39,051 nucleotides of DNA from NCBI GenBank assembly GCA_030693705.1, contig JAUYAB010000060.1:1-39051 (forward strand), written 5' to 3'. This DNA comes from Ignavibacteria bacterium. Its GTDB lineage: Bacteria > Bacteroidota > Ignavibacteria > Ignavibacteriales > Ignavibacteriaceae. Shown piece after piece: positions 16,492 through 24,752 of this stretch (the stretch's first letter is position 1; every line of letters begins with the position of its first letter). The position numbers were made by a program, and so were the translations under genes. Under the pieces are notes generated by a model. That model was not told the origin of the DNA, did not search any database, and saw only the letters and a list, made by a program, of their open reading frames with translations.

Positions 16492-19323
16492 ATGCAGAAA
16501 GTTTTTTTACTGTCTCTTGTTACGGCATTTTTCTTAATTCAATCTAACCCTACCTACTCGCAATCGACTGGTAAAATAATGGGGAAAGTGATTGATATTT
16601 CGCTAAACGAAGGAGTTCCATTTGCCAACGTGGTTATTGATGGAACAACATTAGGCGGCTCTGCCGATGCCGATGGGAATTATGTTATATTAAACATCCC
16701 TCCCGGCAAATATAATGTTACTGCCTCATATATCAGTTTTCAGAAAGTTACTCAGAAGGGTATCACGGTTAATGTCGGATTTACCACAACATTAAATTTT
16801 AGATTATCTCCCGGCGAAGTTACCCTGGATGCGGTGATCGTTCAAGGTGAAAGAAATCCTTTAATCAAACAAGACTTAACCAATCCGGTTGTCGCTATTA
16901 CATCCGAGTCATTAGAAATTTTGCCGGTTGATAATATTAGCGACGTGATAAAATTACAAGCAGGCGTTGTTACCGGTGATGACGGAAGCATCCATGTTAG
17001 AGGCGGATACGGAAATGAAGTCGCTTACACTTTAAATGGTCTTTCTTTAAATGATCCATATGGAAACTCTAGGGCTGTTGGACTTGCATCGAATGCAGTG
17101 CAGGAAGCCTCTGTCTCTACCGGAACTTTCAGCGCTGAATTCGGCAACGCCCTTAGCGGTGTTGTTAACTACGTAACTAAAGAAGGTTCAAACGATTATA
17201 CCTTTAGTTTGAGAGCTTATGGCGGTGATTATGTTACCTCAAGGACAAATCTATTTGCAAATTTGGATCAGATTGATGCTCTAAACAGAGGACGTGTTGA
17301 AGGAACATTCGGTGGTCCGATTCCTATTACTGAATCGACCCGGTTCTTCTTCTCCGGAATTTATGAGAATTTTAAAGGTACCTATTATGGTTACCGCTTA
17401 TATAATCCTTCGGATTCCTACTTATCACCCGATAATTTTAAACAATCCGATCCTCGATACGGTGATGCAACGGGAGCTTATATTTTCAATCCCTTTGATA
17501 AGAATGGTACCGGTTTACCAACGGGTGATAAACAATACGTTGCCATGGATCCAAATAATACGTTGAATTTACAATTTAATATCAGTCAGAAGTTAAGTTC
17601 GGTTATAAAATTGAAGTATGAGTTTGTTTATGATAAAGCAAAATCTAAAGACTTTAGCAGAAGCTACTATTTTAATCCAGACGGTGTTAACTGGGATTAT
17701 AGCCGCGGAGTTATTAACACTTTAGATTTAACCCATACTATCAGCGAGCATACTTTTTATACACTAAAAGGCTCATATTCGTTTAATAGAGCTGAATCTT
17801 ATCTTTATGCCGATCCGAACGATCCGAGATATTTACCAAGTTTTTACAGAAGAACTATCGGCAACACTACTTATTATGCCGGCGGAACAGATAATGATAT
17901 TACAAAAAGAAGTACATCAACTTTTAGTATCAAAGGAGATATTGTCTCGCAAATGTTTGGATCACATGAAGTTAAAGCCGGATTTGAATTCAGAAAACAT
18001 AAAATTGTTAGAAACGGGTACACCTTAGATTTTTACAAAATAAAAGGTGACACAACTTCATTGACCGTTAACGACGTACTCTATGATCCCGCTTTAAATG
18101 TTTTTCGCGGCAGCATCCAAAGCGTTTCAACTTATGATAAAAATCCAACTCAAGGTTCCGCGTATATTCTTGATAAAATGGAACTTGCCAAAACCATGAT
18201 TTTGAATATCGGTCTTCGTTATGAGTTTTTTGATGCCGCTTCCGATTACAACTATGATATTTCTCGCGACCTTACCGAGCAACAGTCAGGCTATATGAAC
18301 ACCTATCTTAAACGCGCAGAAATTAAACACATGTTGTCCCCAAGGTTCAGTGTTTCTTATCCGATAACAGATAGAGGAGTCATAAGATTTTCTTACGGGC
18401 ACTTTTACCAGATCGGATCGTTATCAAGTTTGTATTCGAACGATACAAGATGGGTTCCCAACATTGCCGATATCCCCACATTTGGAAACGCAAATGTTAA
18501 TCCTCAAAAATCGATACAGTATGAACTTGGGTTACAGCAACAATTGACGGAAGATTTCAAATTCGATCTGACTGCCTATAATAAAGATGTACGCGATTAT
18601 ATTTTCACTCAAACCGTTTACACTCAAAAAGCGAGGCAATATCGAATTCTAACAAACTTAGCTTATTCGAATGTTAAAGGAATTACCCTCTCTTTTCTTA
18701 AAAGAAGATCTGCCGACGGCATCTTCGCGGCAACTTTAGATTACACATTTCAAGTGGCTGAAGGTAATAGAACCGAACCTCAGGAAGATTTATTCTTTAG
18801 TGAAGCAGCCGGCAAGCAAACAGAAACATATCTTGTCCCGCTCAGTTTTGACCGCTCACATTTAATCAACGGAACACTCACTTTTTCTGAACCAAAATCA
18901 TGGTCATTAGGAGTGATTTATAATATTCAGGCAGGAACACCTTATACGGTAGTACTGCCGCCAAGTTTATCAACCATTACGTATCAACAAAACTCGGCGA
19001 ATAAATCGATGCAATGGGAAGTTGATCTAAAATTTGAGAAATACTTTGACCTTGGCGGAATCAATTATTCTGTTTTCGTTTATGTAACCAACTTGTTTGA
19101 TACTCAAAATGATAGATATGTCTACGCAAGTTCCGGCAAAGCATTATCAAATGTTGAGCAAGCTTTAAATGCTAATCAATTTGATGATTTACGTTCTCGA
19201 ATCAGTAGAGGCGATGCTGGAATAATAGACCCAAGTTACATTGACCAATATTACTCAAAACGACCGGAAAATGTAAATAAACCGAGAGAAGTAAGATTGG
19301 GATTCTCTTTAATCTTTAACTAA
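16492..19323 (+). CDS. TonB-dependent outer-membrane receptor with carboxypeptidase-regulatory-like domain
   Basis: A 943-residue protein. After a signal peptide (ending near YSQ, residue 24) comes a CarboxypepD_reg-like beta-sandwich (about 28-112; GKIMGKVIDISLNEGVPFAN, then ADGNYVILNIPPGKYNV). A TonB plug follows (about 125-240; SDVIKLQAGVV, HVRGGYGNEVAYTLNG, FSAEFGNALSGVVNYVTKEG), and then a long beta barrel ending PREVRLGFSLIFN. It would import a ligand across the outer membrane using TonB energy. The frame is open from a TTG at 16435, but the ATG at 16492 is preferred because the signal peptide then has normal length and AAAGGCG lies 8 bases upstream. It is the first gene of a cluster with the next two, the spacing to the second being 19 bases. 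No SusD-like lipoprotein follows. The ligand is unknown. Confidence 0.93.
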   Translation: MQKVFLLSLVTAFFLIQSNPTYSQSTGKIMGKVIDISLNEGVPFANVVIDGTTLGGSADADGNYVILNIPPGKYNVTASYISFQKVTQKGITVNVGFTTTLNFRLSPGEVTLDAVIVQGERNPLIKQDLTNPVVAITSESLEILPVDNISDVIKLQAGVVTGDDGSIHVRGGYGNEVAYTLNGLSLNDPYGNSRAVGLASNAVQEASVSTGTFSAEFGNALSGVVNYVTKEGSNDYTFSLRAYGGDYVTSRTNLFANLDQIDALNRGRVEGTFGGPIPITESTRFFFSGIYENFKGTYYGYRLYNPSDSYLSPDNFKQSDPRYGDATGAYIFNPFDKNGTGLPTGDKQYVAMDPNNTLNLQFNISQKLSSVIKLKYEFVYDKAKSKDFSRSYYFNPDGVNWDYSRGVINTLDLTHTISEHTFYTLKGSYSFNRAESYLYADPNDPRYLPSFYRRTIGNTTYYAGGTDNDITKRSTSTFSIKGDIVSQMFGSHEVKAGFEFRKHKIVRNGYTLDFYKIKGDTTSLTVNDVLYDPALNVFRGSIQSVSTYDKNPTQGSAYILDKMELAKTMILNIGLRYEFFDAASDYNYDISRDLTEQQSGYMNTYLKRAEIKHMLSPRFSVSYPITDRGVIRFSYGHFYQIGSLSSLYSNDTRWVPNIADIPTFGNANVNPQKSIQYELGLQQQLTEDFKFDLTAYNKDVRDYIFTQTVYTQKARQYRILTNLAYSNVKGITLSFLKRRSADGIFAATLDYTFQVAEGNRTEPQEDLFFSEAAGKQTETYLVPLSFDRSHLINGTLTFSEPKSWSLGVIYNIQAGTPYTVVLPPSLSTITYQQNSANKSMQWEVDLKFEKYFDLGGINYSVFVYVTNLFDTQNDRYVYASSGKALSNVEQALNANQFDDLRSRISRGDAGIIDPSYIDQYYSKRPENVNKPREVRLGFSLIFN

Positions 19324-19342
19324 ATCTTTATTTAGGAAATTC

Positions 19343-22300
19343 ATGATGACGAAGAAAAATATTATTATAATTCTTTTCAGTTTGCTTTTACTGACAGCCT
19401 CAACAATAGCTCAGGTAAAAGACACTACAGATCCATATTATTACAAGAATTTAACCCCGGAACAAGCTTTGGAAATCTTTGGTCCTATCAAGGGAGTAAA
19501 ATTCAATAAACTTACCGGTGAGAAAAAAGAAATAAAAGATATTACCATCAAGGGCAATAAAATTACAACGATCCTTTTTAATTATGGTGCAGTATGCACT
19601 CCCGTAGCAATATCAAATGTTGAAGATTTGGTGTGGAACAGTTTAGGGTATGGCTTTGATTTTGGGCTGATTGCGGGAGCAGAAGTTATCGATATCAATG
19701 GAGATACTCTTCACATGATTAGTGACTCGCATGTTAGAACAAACGAAGGTGATTACAGTTCAGATAGAACTTTAAAGTGGGGATGGTTACCAAGGAATGG
19801 TTACTCAGATAAAAATCAGGACAAGGTGGCTTCACTTAAAGCTGAAGATAAGAATGGAGATGGAAAACCCGATTCTTGGCCAGAAGAATGGTATTCTGCA
19901 GGCGCAGGTAAATATTTATGGCCTGCTTTTCTTGGAGATATGGCAACCGCTCCAGATGAAGAAGTTTTTTATGGTATTGATGACTACACAAACTACGAGT
20001 TTATTGACCGATATCAACCTTTCCCGAGTGATCATACAAAGGGTGGGTTGGGGTTAGAAGCTACCGTAAGATTGCTTCAATTCAATAATCCAATGGCGGA
20101 AGATATAATTTTTATGGTCTATCAAATAACCAACGCTTCTGAAAAAGATTTGGATAAAGTATATGTTGGAATGATTGGCGACCCACACGTTGGGGGTTCA
20201 ACAGACTACATTGATGACCGTTCATTTTTTATTCCTCCTGCAGGTTTATTAGCCGACCCATATGATCAGAGAGCAAGAAGTATGGTTTATTCTTGGGATG
20301 CCGATAATAAAGGGATGGGGGGGAAAGCCCCTGGTTATTTCGGATGGAAATTCTTAGAATCTCCTTCTTTTGATAATAATGCCAAAGACGACGACGACGA
20401 CGGTATAATGGACGAGAGCCCCTTTAACAATAAAGGAATTTATATCGATGGAGTTGCTACTCCATTAACATCTGGTATTTACGATGTTGCAAAATATACA
20501 GCAGTTTACGGCACACCAAAAGCAAGATGGTTAGGTGATGAAGATGGTGACTGGGATATTGAAAAACATGATGTCGGTATTGATGGTATCGGACCCGAAT
20601 CTCCTAACTATCCCGGTAAAGACTACGGTGAAGGTGATGGTTATCCTTCCCAGGCGTTTTATCAGGATTTAAATAATAATGGAGTCTATGATAAAGAAGA
20701 AACCAGCACATTGAGCGATACTCAGCTCCCCGGATATAAGTGGGCGGGATCAGAACCAAATTTTGGATACCGGGATATTTCTGAATCAGATATGCTTGGT
20801 TTAACCGGATTCACAGCCGCTAAGTTTGGCTCTCCAAATTACCCGAAGGAGGATGAATTAGTCTGGCAATGGATCAACAGACCTGAAATTGATACCGAAC
20901 AACCCTTATTAAAGGAGGAAGGTGATAATATCTTCTGTTTTTCTACCGGTCCTATGAGACTAAAAAAAGGTGAATCCCAAAGATTTTCTATGGCGATCAT
21001 TATGGGAGAAAATAGAGACGATTTAATCCTTAATGCTGTTACATCTTCAAGAATTCTTGAAGCTGATTATCGATTTGCCCAACCACCTGCAAAACCTATC
21101 GTTAAAGCCGTTGCTGAAGATGGTAAAGTAAGATTATATTGGGATGCAAAATCTGAAGAATCGATCGATCCCTTGACAACAACTAAAGATTTTGAAGGAT
21201 ATAAAATTTATCGCAGCAGAAACTTTAATTTTTCTGATGTTTATACTATTACAGACGCAAACGGTGTCCCTTTTCTTGGTCAGGCATTGGTTGATGACAA
21301 TACTGGCAAGAAAGCGCAATTCGATTTAATAGATGATTACTCAGGTTTAGCGCAAAGAGAATACGATGGACGCGGAGTAAAATATTATTTAGGCGCTAAC
21401 ACCGGTTTACAGCATGAGTATGTAGATTCAACAGTTCAAAATGGAATTACCTATTACTATGCTGTTGTTGCCTATGACCATGGTTCTCCCGAATTACCGC
21501 CGACAGAAACTCAATCGGTTATTCAGCAAGATCCTCTAACCGGTAAATTAATTTTTGATGTTAATACTGTAGAGGTAACTCCGGGACCAGTATCGAAGGG
21601 AATGACACCTCCGGATGTTGGTTTAGCCGGTACTCCAACTTCAATTAATTCAGATGCTACGGGACAAATAACCGTTAAGGTTCTGGAAGATTTGGCTGTG
21701 ACAGATAAATTGTATGAAATCCATTTTGAAGATGCACTGACCTATAATGTTCTTGATTCTACCGGAATTGAGGCAACCTTTAAATCAAAAGATACAGTAT
21801 TGGTAAATTTACCGAATAAAGAATTAGAAGAAGGAAGTCTCCAAGTCTATGATGCTTCAAACAACCTGGTCGATCCTTCAAAATACATTGTGAATTTACA
21901 TTCAGGACAAATCGCCGGAAAGAAACCGGGCGACTTTGCCACGGGAAATATGTACAAAGTTTACTATCGGTATTTCCCGGTCTATCAAAGTAAGCTGCTG
22001 AATAATGAAGATGCAAATCCTACTTTTGATGGATTGAGAGTTTTCATTCAGAATGATGAATTGAATCTTGATTTGGAGAATTCCAAGTTCCTTCACAATA
22101 GTGATGTAAATGTTTTAGATACTATATATTATCCCCCAACTACAAGTATTCCATCTCTTAGGACAAAAATAAGCGCCGATTGGGAATTTAGATGGAAGGA
22201 TACTGACACTTTGAATTACGGGCGTTGGAGAGATTCAGTTTCAGTAAAGTGTTTAAATGGTACTTTTTCAATGCCGTTTGAGGTATTTAATGTAACTGCA

Positions 22301-22900
22301 AATGACACCGCTCTTTTCTTTATTGATGAAACGGGTTCAAAGAAAAGAAATAATAAACAATGGGATTGGGGTGAAGGAATTATTTTGCTTGGAGAGGGTT
22401 CAACAACAACCTTAAATTATAAAGCGAGTTACGAAGTAAAATTTTCTTTGGATACTAACGCTGCCATACAAAAACTCCCCAAGAGTGGTGATATATATTT
22501 AGTAAAAACAAGAAAACCATTCGAAACGAATGATACCTATACGTTCGAGACAAAAAAAGGAACAATCAAAAACGATCTCATTAAGCAAAGTATTAATGAT
22601 ATTTACGTAGTTCCAAATCCCTACGTTGCGTACAGTATGTCTGAAAATCCAGGTAGAACATTTACTAAACGAGGTGACAGAGAAATTCAGTTTAGGAATC
22701 TTCCGCAAAAGTGTACGATTAGGATTTATACCATCACTGGTGAATTGGTCGATATAGTTGAAAAAGACGATTTTACCAGTATGGCAAGCTGGGATCTATT
22801 AAGTTCCGAAGGAATGAGGATTGCGTACGGTGTTTATATTTATCACGTTGATATTCCCGGGGTTGGTGAAAAAATCGGGAAATTTGCTGTGATAAAATAA
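19343..22900 (+). CDS. Large secreted protein with Fn3-like region and divergent T9SS-type C-terminal module
   Basis: A 1185-residue protein with a signal peptide (MMTKKNIIIILFSLLLLTAS, cleavage near IAQ) and no lipobox. The first 570 residues contain several Asp-rich, thrombospondin-type-3-like calcium loops (DKNQDKVASLKAEDKNGDGK, DDDDDGIMDESP, GDEDGDWDIEKHDVGIDG). Residues about 581-730 look like an Fn3-type domain (KVRLYWDAKS, GYKIYRSRNF, YYYAVVAYDHGSP). Residues 1086-1185 form a FlgD/T9SS-like C-terminal module starting DIYVVPNPYV and ending GKFAVIK, more diverged than the NPFNP type in the neighbouring cargo proteins. AGGAAA precedes the ATG. It is sandwiched between the TonB receptor (19 bases upstream) and the PorV-like gene, so it is probably a surface-exposed partner of the receptor. 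Function is otherwise unknown. Confidence 0.82.
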   Translation: MMTKKNIIIILFSLLLLTASTIAQVKDTTDPYYYKNLTPEQALEIFGPIKGVKFNKLTGEKKEIKDITIKGNKITTILFNYGAVCTPVAISNVEDLVWNSLGYGFDFGLIAGAEVIDINGDTLHMISDSHVRTNEGDYSSDRTLKWGWLPRNGYSDKNQDKVASLKAEDKNGDGKPDSWPEEWYSAGAGKYLWPAFLGDMATAPDEEVFYGIDDYTNYEFIDRYQPFPSDHTKGGLGLEATVRLLQFNNPMAEDIIFMVYQITNASEKDLDKVYVGMIGDPHVGGSTDYIDDRSFFIPPAGLLADPYDQRARSMVYSWDADNKGMGGKAPGYFGWKFLESPSFDNNAKDDDDDGIMDESPFNNKGIYIDGVATPLTSGIYDVAKYTAVYGTPKARWLGDEDGDWDIEKHDVGIDGIGPESPNYPGKDYGEGDGYPSQAFYQDLNNNGVYDKEETSTLSDTQLPGYKWAGSEPNFGYRDISESDMLGLTGFTAAKFGSPNYPKEDELVWQWINRPEIDTEQPLLKEEGDNIFCFSTGPMRLKKGESQRFSMAIIMGENRDDLILNAVTSSRILEADYRFAQPPAKPIVKAVAEDGKVRLYWDAKSEESIDPLTTTKDFEGYKIYRSRNFNFSDVYTITDANGVPFLGQALVDDNTGKKAQFDLIDDYSGLAQREYDGRGVKYYLGANTGLQHEYVDSTVQNGITYYYAVVAYDHGSPELPPTETQSVIQQDPLTGKLIFDVNTVEVTPGPVSKGMTPPDVGLAGTPTSINSDATGQITVKVLEDLAVTDKLYEIHFEDALTYNVLDSTGIEATFKSKDTVLVNLPNKELEEGSLQVYDASNNLVDPSKYIVNLHSGQIAGKKPGDFATGNMYKVYYRYFPVYQSKLLNNEDANPTFDGLRVFIQNDELNLDLENSKFLHNSDVNVLDTIYYPPTTSIPSLRTKISADWEFRWKDTDTLNYGRWRDSVSVKCLNGTFSMPFEVFNVTANDTALFFIDETGSKKRNNKQWDWGEGIILLGEGSTTTLNYKASYEVKFSLDTNAAIQKLPKSGDIYLVKTRKPFETNDTYTFETKKGTIKNDLIKQSINDIYVVPNPYVAYSMSENPGRTFTKRGDREIQFRNLPQKCTIRIYTITGELVDIVEKDDFTSMASWDLLSSEGMRIAYGVYIYHVDIPGVGEKIGKFAVIK

Positions 22901-22916
22901 AAGTTGTTGATTATAT

Positions 22917-22938
22917 GGGACAGAATTTAGTCTGTCCC
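22917..22938 (+). promoter_or_regulatory. Perfect hairpin between the secreted-protein and PorV-like genes
   Basis: GGGACAGA (22917-22924), a six-base loop, and TCTGTCCC (22931-22938) form a perfect 8-base stem 16 bases after a stop codon. The following bases (TAACTTATTTG) are not a clean T-run, so this may be a weak terminator, an attenuator lowering expression of the PorV-like gene, or an RNA-processing and stability element. It could also be a dispersed palindrome. The choice cannot be made from sequence. Confidence 0.6.
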
Positions 22939-22977
22939 TAACTTATTTGAAAAAGAATTTTACGGAGAAAACCGAGT

Positions 22978-24009
22978 ATGAGAAAAGTTTTTATACTACT
23001 AACGCTAAGCTTTTTTATTAGCAACGCCAATTTGCATGCGCAGATATTTAGAGATATTACTAAAGTCGGTACAACCGCCGGACAATTTTTAAAAATTGGA
23101 CCGGGAGCTCGTGCACTTTCAATGGGTGGCGCTTATGTTGGTGTAAGTGATGACATCTACGCCGTTTACTATAACCCTGCAGGTGTTGCAATCAATCAAG
23201 GGAACGGGCAAGCTGCTTTTAGTCATACTCAATGGCTGGCTGACGTTAATTATGACTTTGCCGCCGCATCGATAAATGTTGAATCAGTTGGAACATTATT
23301 CATGTCAATTACATCGTTACGTGTATCTGAAGAAAAAGTTACAACCTTCGAATTCCCCGAAGGGAACGGACAATTTTGGGATGCTTCATCAGTTTCATTT
23401 GGTGTTGGTTTTGCAAGAAGTCTTACGGATAGATTCTCAATCGGATTCCATGCGAAATACATTCAGGAATCAATCTGGAGCACTTCTGCACATGGATTTG
23501 CTTTAGATGTCGGTACTTATTATGTAACTCCTTTCAATGATTTGGTTATTGGAGCGAGCATCACTAACTTTGGAACGAAAATGCAATTGGACGGAAGAGA
23601 TATTCAAATTAATTATGATCCAAATGGCAACCCTTCGACCGGTCCGAATAACGTTCCGGCAAAATTTGAAATGGATCAATACGATCTTCCTCTTACATTT
23701 AGAATCGGGTTTTCAATGGATGTATTTAAATCAAGATACATCAGAGTTAAAGCAGCCTTCGATGCAACCCATCCGAACGATAACGTTGAATATGCGAATG
23801 CTGGAGTTGAGTTTGCTTACGATGAATTATTATTTATTCGAGGCGGTTACAAATCTCTCTTTTTAACCGATAGCGAACAAAGTTTAACGCTCGGCGCCGG
23901 TTTAAAGTATGAGATGGCTCCCGGCTTAAATATAAATGTAAATTACGGATACGGAGATTACGGAAGGTTAAAAAATATCCAATATTTTGATGTTGGAATT
24001 ATTTTTTAA
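22978..24009 (+). CDS. PorV/PorQ-family outer-membrane beta-barrel protein
   Basis: A 343-residue protein with a signal peptide (cleavage near LHAQ, residue 22) and the PorV/PorQ (UPF0164-type) signature directly after it: TTAGQFLKIGPGARALSMGG, then AYVGVSDDIYAVYYNPAG. The remainder alternates short strands typical of a FadL-like barrel and ends with IQYFDVGIIF, a terminal Phe as expected for an outer-membrane barrel. In T9SS, PorV shuttles cargo from the translocon to the surface-attachment complex. Family members such as this one occur beside particular cargo and receptors. GGAG lies 11 bases before the ATG. It is the third gene of the TonB-receptor cluster. Whether it serves T9SS in general or only the secreted protein next to it is open. 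Confidence 0.9.
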   Translation: MRKVFILLTLSFFISNANLHAQIFRDITKVGTTAGQFLKIGPGARALSMGGAYVGVSDDIYAVYYNPAGVAINQGNGQAAFSHTQWLADVNYDFAAASINVESVGTLFMSITSLRVSEEKVTTFEFPEGNGQFWDASSVSFGVGFARSLTDRFSIGFHAKYIQESIWSTSAHGFALDVGTYYVTPFNDLVIGASITNFGTKMQLDGRDIQINYDPNGNPSTGPNNVPAKFEMDQYDLPLTFRIGFSMDVFKSRYIRVKAAFDATHPNDNVEYANAGVEFAYDELLFIRGGYKSLFLTDSEQSLTLGAGLKYEMAPGLNINVNYGYGDYGRLKNIQYFDVGIIF

Positions 24010-24029
24010 TTAATAAGATAGACTGATTT

Positions 24030-24105
24030 CTTACTCATAATCTTAATCATTTTGATATTATCGTCAGTGGAACGAGTATGATTATGATTATGAAGATTTT
24101 TAAGA
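24030..24105. repeat. Imperfect inverted repeat of CTTAATC/GATTAAG-type words, copy 1
   Basis: The left arm CTTACTCATAATCTTAATC (24030-24048) faces a right arm made of CGAGTATG, ATTATGATTATG and AAGATTTTTAAG (24073-24105). The arms pair imperfectly, for example ACTCATAATC with GATTATGATTATGAAG. The same words occur at 31967-32071 and 37295-37415, always between genes. A transcribed copy would fold into a long AU-rich hairpin. This copy is the shortest of the three. Confidence 0.55.
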
Positions 24106-24203
24106 TGGATTCATAGAATATCTCCATTCAAATTTAATTATGTGTGGATCACACCCATCCAAGGTTAAGAATAAACGGTGCAATTTTTCCCCTGAAAGTA
24201 AAA

Positions 24204-24752
24204 ATGCTTAGTTCATTTTCTAAAATTTTAGTCATCATTTTGATCATCATCCCTCTAATATCCTTCGGATGCAAAAAAGAAGCCAAGCCGGTACACATTA
24301 ACGAACACGATGCTATAACCGAACTTAACACTCCTCAACTTAGCGGCGTAAAATATGCATACATCAAAGGAATAATGCAAAGAGAAGAAAATTATTTTGT
24401 TTCAATTGTCTTTATCGATTATCAATTGAAAAATAAAACTGATGAACGAAAGCGGGGGAAAAACCTGCAATTCCCCGATTCACTCGAAGTTCTTGAACTC
24501 CCTGACGCTTATTTTGTTTCTCCTCGCGCCAAAAGTCCGGAAGAAATTTTACTTAACAAATCCGCAGCCATCAAAATGCAGACTTACAGCCATGACTCAA
24601 CCGGAAATTATAAATTCAACGAAAGTATTCCGCTGACCAAACTTGCAATTTTATTCACCGGTAAGGAATATAAGCGATTTCAAAAAATTCCCTTTAAACT
24701 TACTCTTGATAAAAATGGAATCACTTCAATTACAGAGCAATATATTCCATGA
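24204..24752 (+). CDS. Lipoprotein of unknown function
   Basis: A 182-residue protein that starts MLSSFSKILVIILIIIPLIS and continues FGCKKEAKP. It is a lipoprotein signal with a lipobox-like ISFGC and Cys23 as the lipid-bearing residue. The frame is open upstream to a GTG at 24144, but those codons would place 20 polar residues before the signal, so ATG 24204 is chosen. The mature part contains a beta-rich segment (GVKYAYIKGIMQREENYFVS) and Lys-rich stretches. No family is recognised. Its stop overlaps the start of the next gene by ATGA, so the two proteins are translationally coupled and may act together at the cell surface. Confidence 0.72.
   Translation: MLSSFSKILVIILIIIPLISFGCKKEAKPVHINEHDAITELNTPQLSGVKYAYIKGIMQREENYFVSIVFIDYQLKNKTDERKRGKNLQFPDSLEVLELPDAYFVSPRAKSPEEILLNKSAAIKMQTYSHDSTGNYKFNESIPLTKLAILFTGKEYKRFQKIPFKLTLDKNGITSITEQYIP

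Noticed and set aside
20387-20401. (GAC)5 microsatellite as a mobile or variable element
   Set aside because: It encodes the Asp run of a calcium-loop motif (DDDDDGIMDESP) and is explained by protein function, although length variation remains possible.
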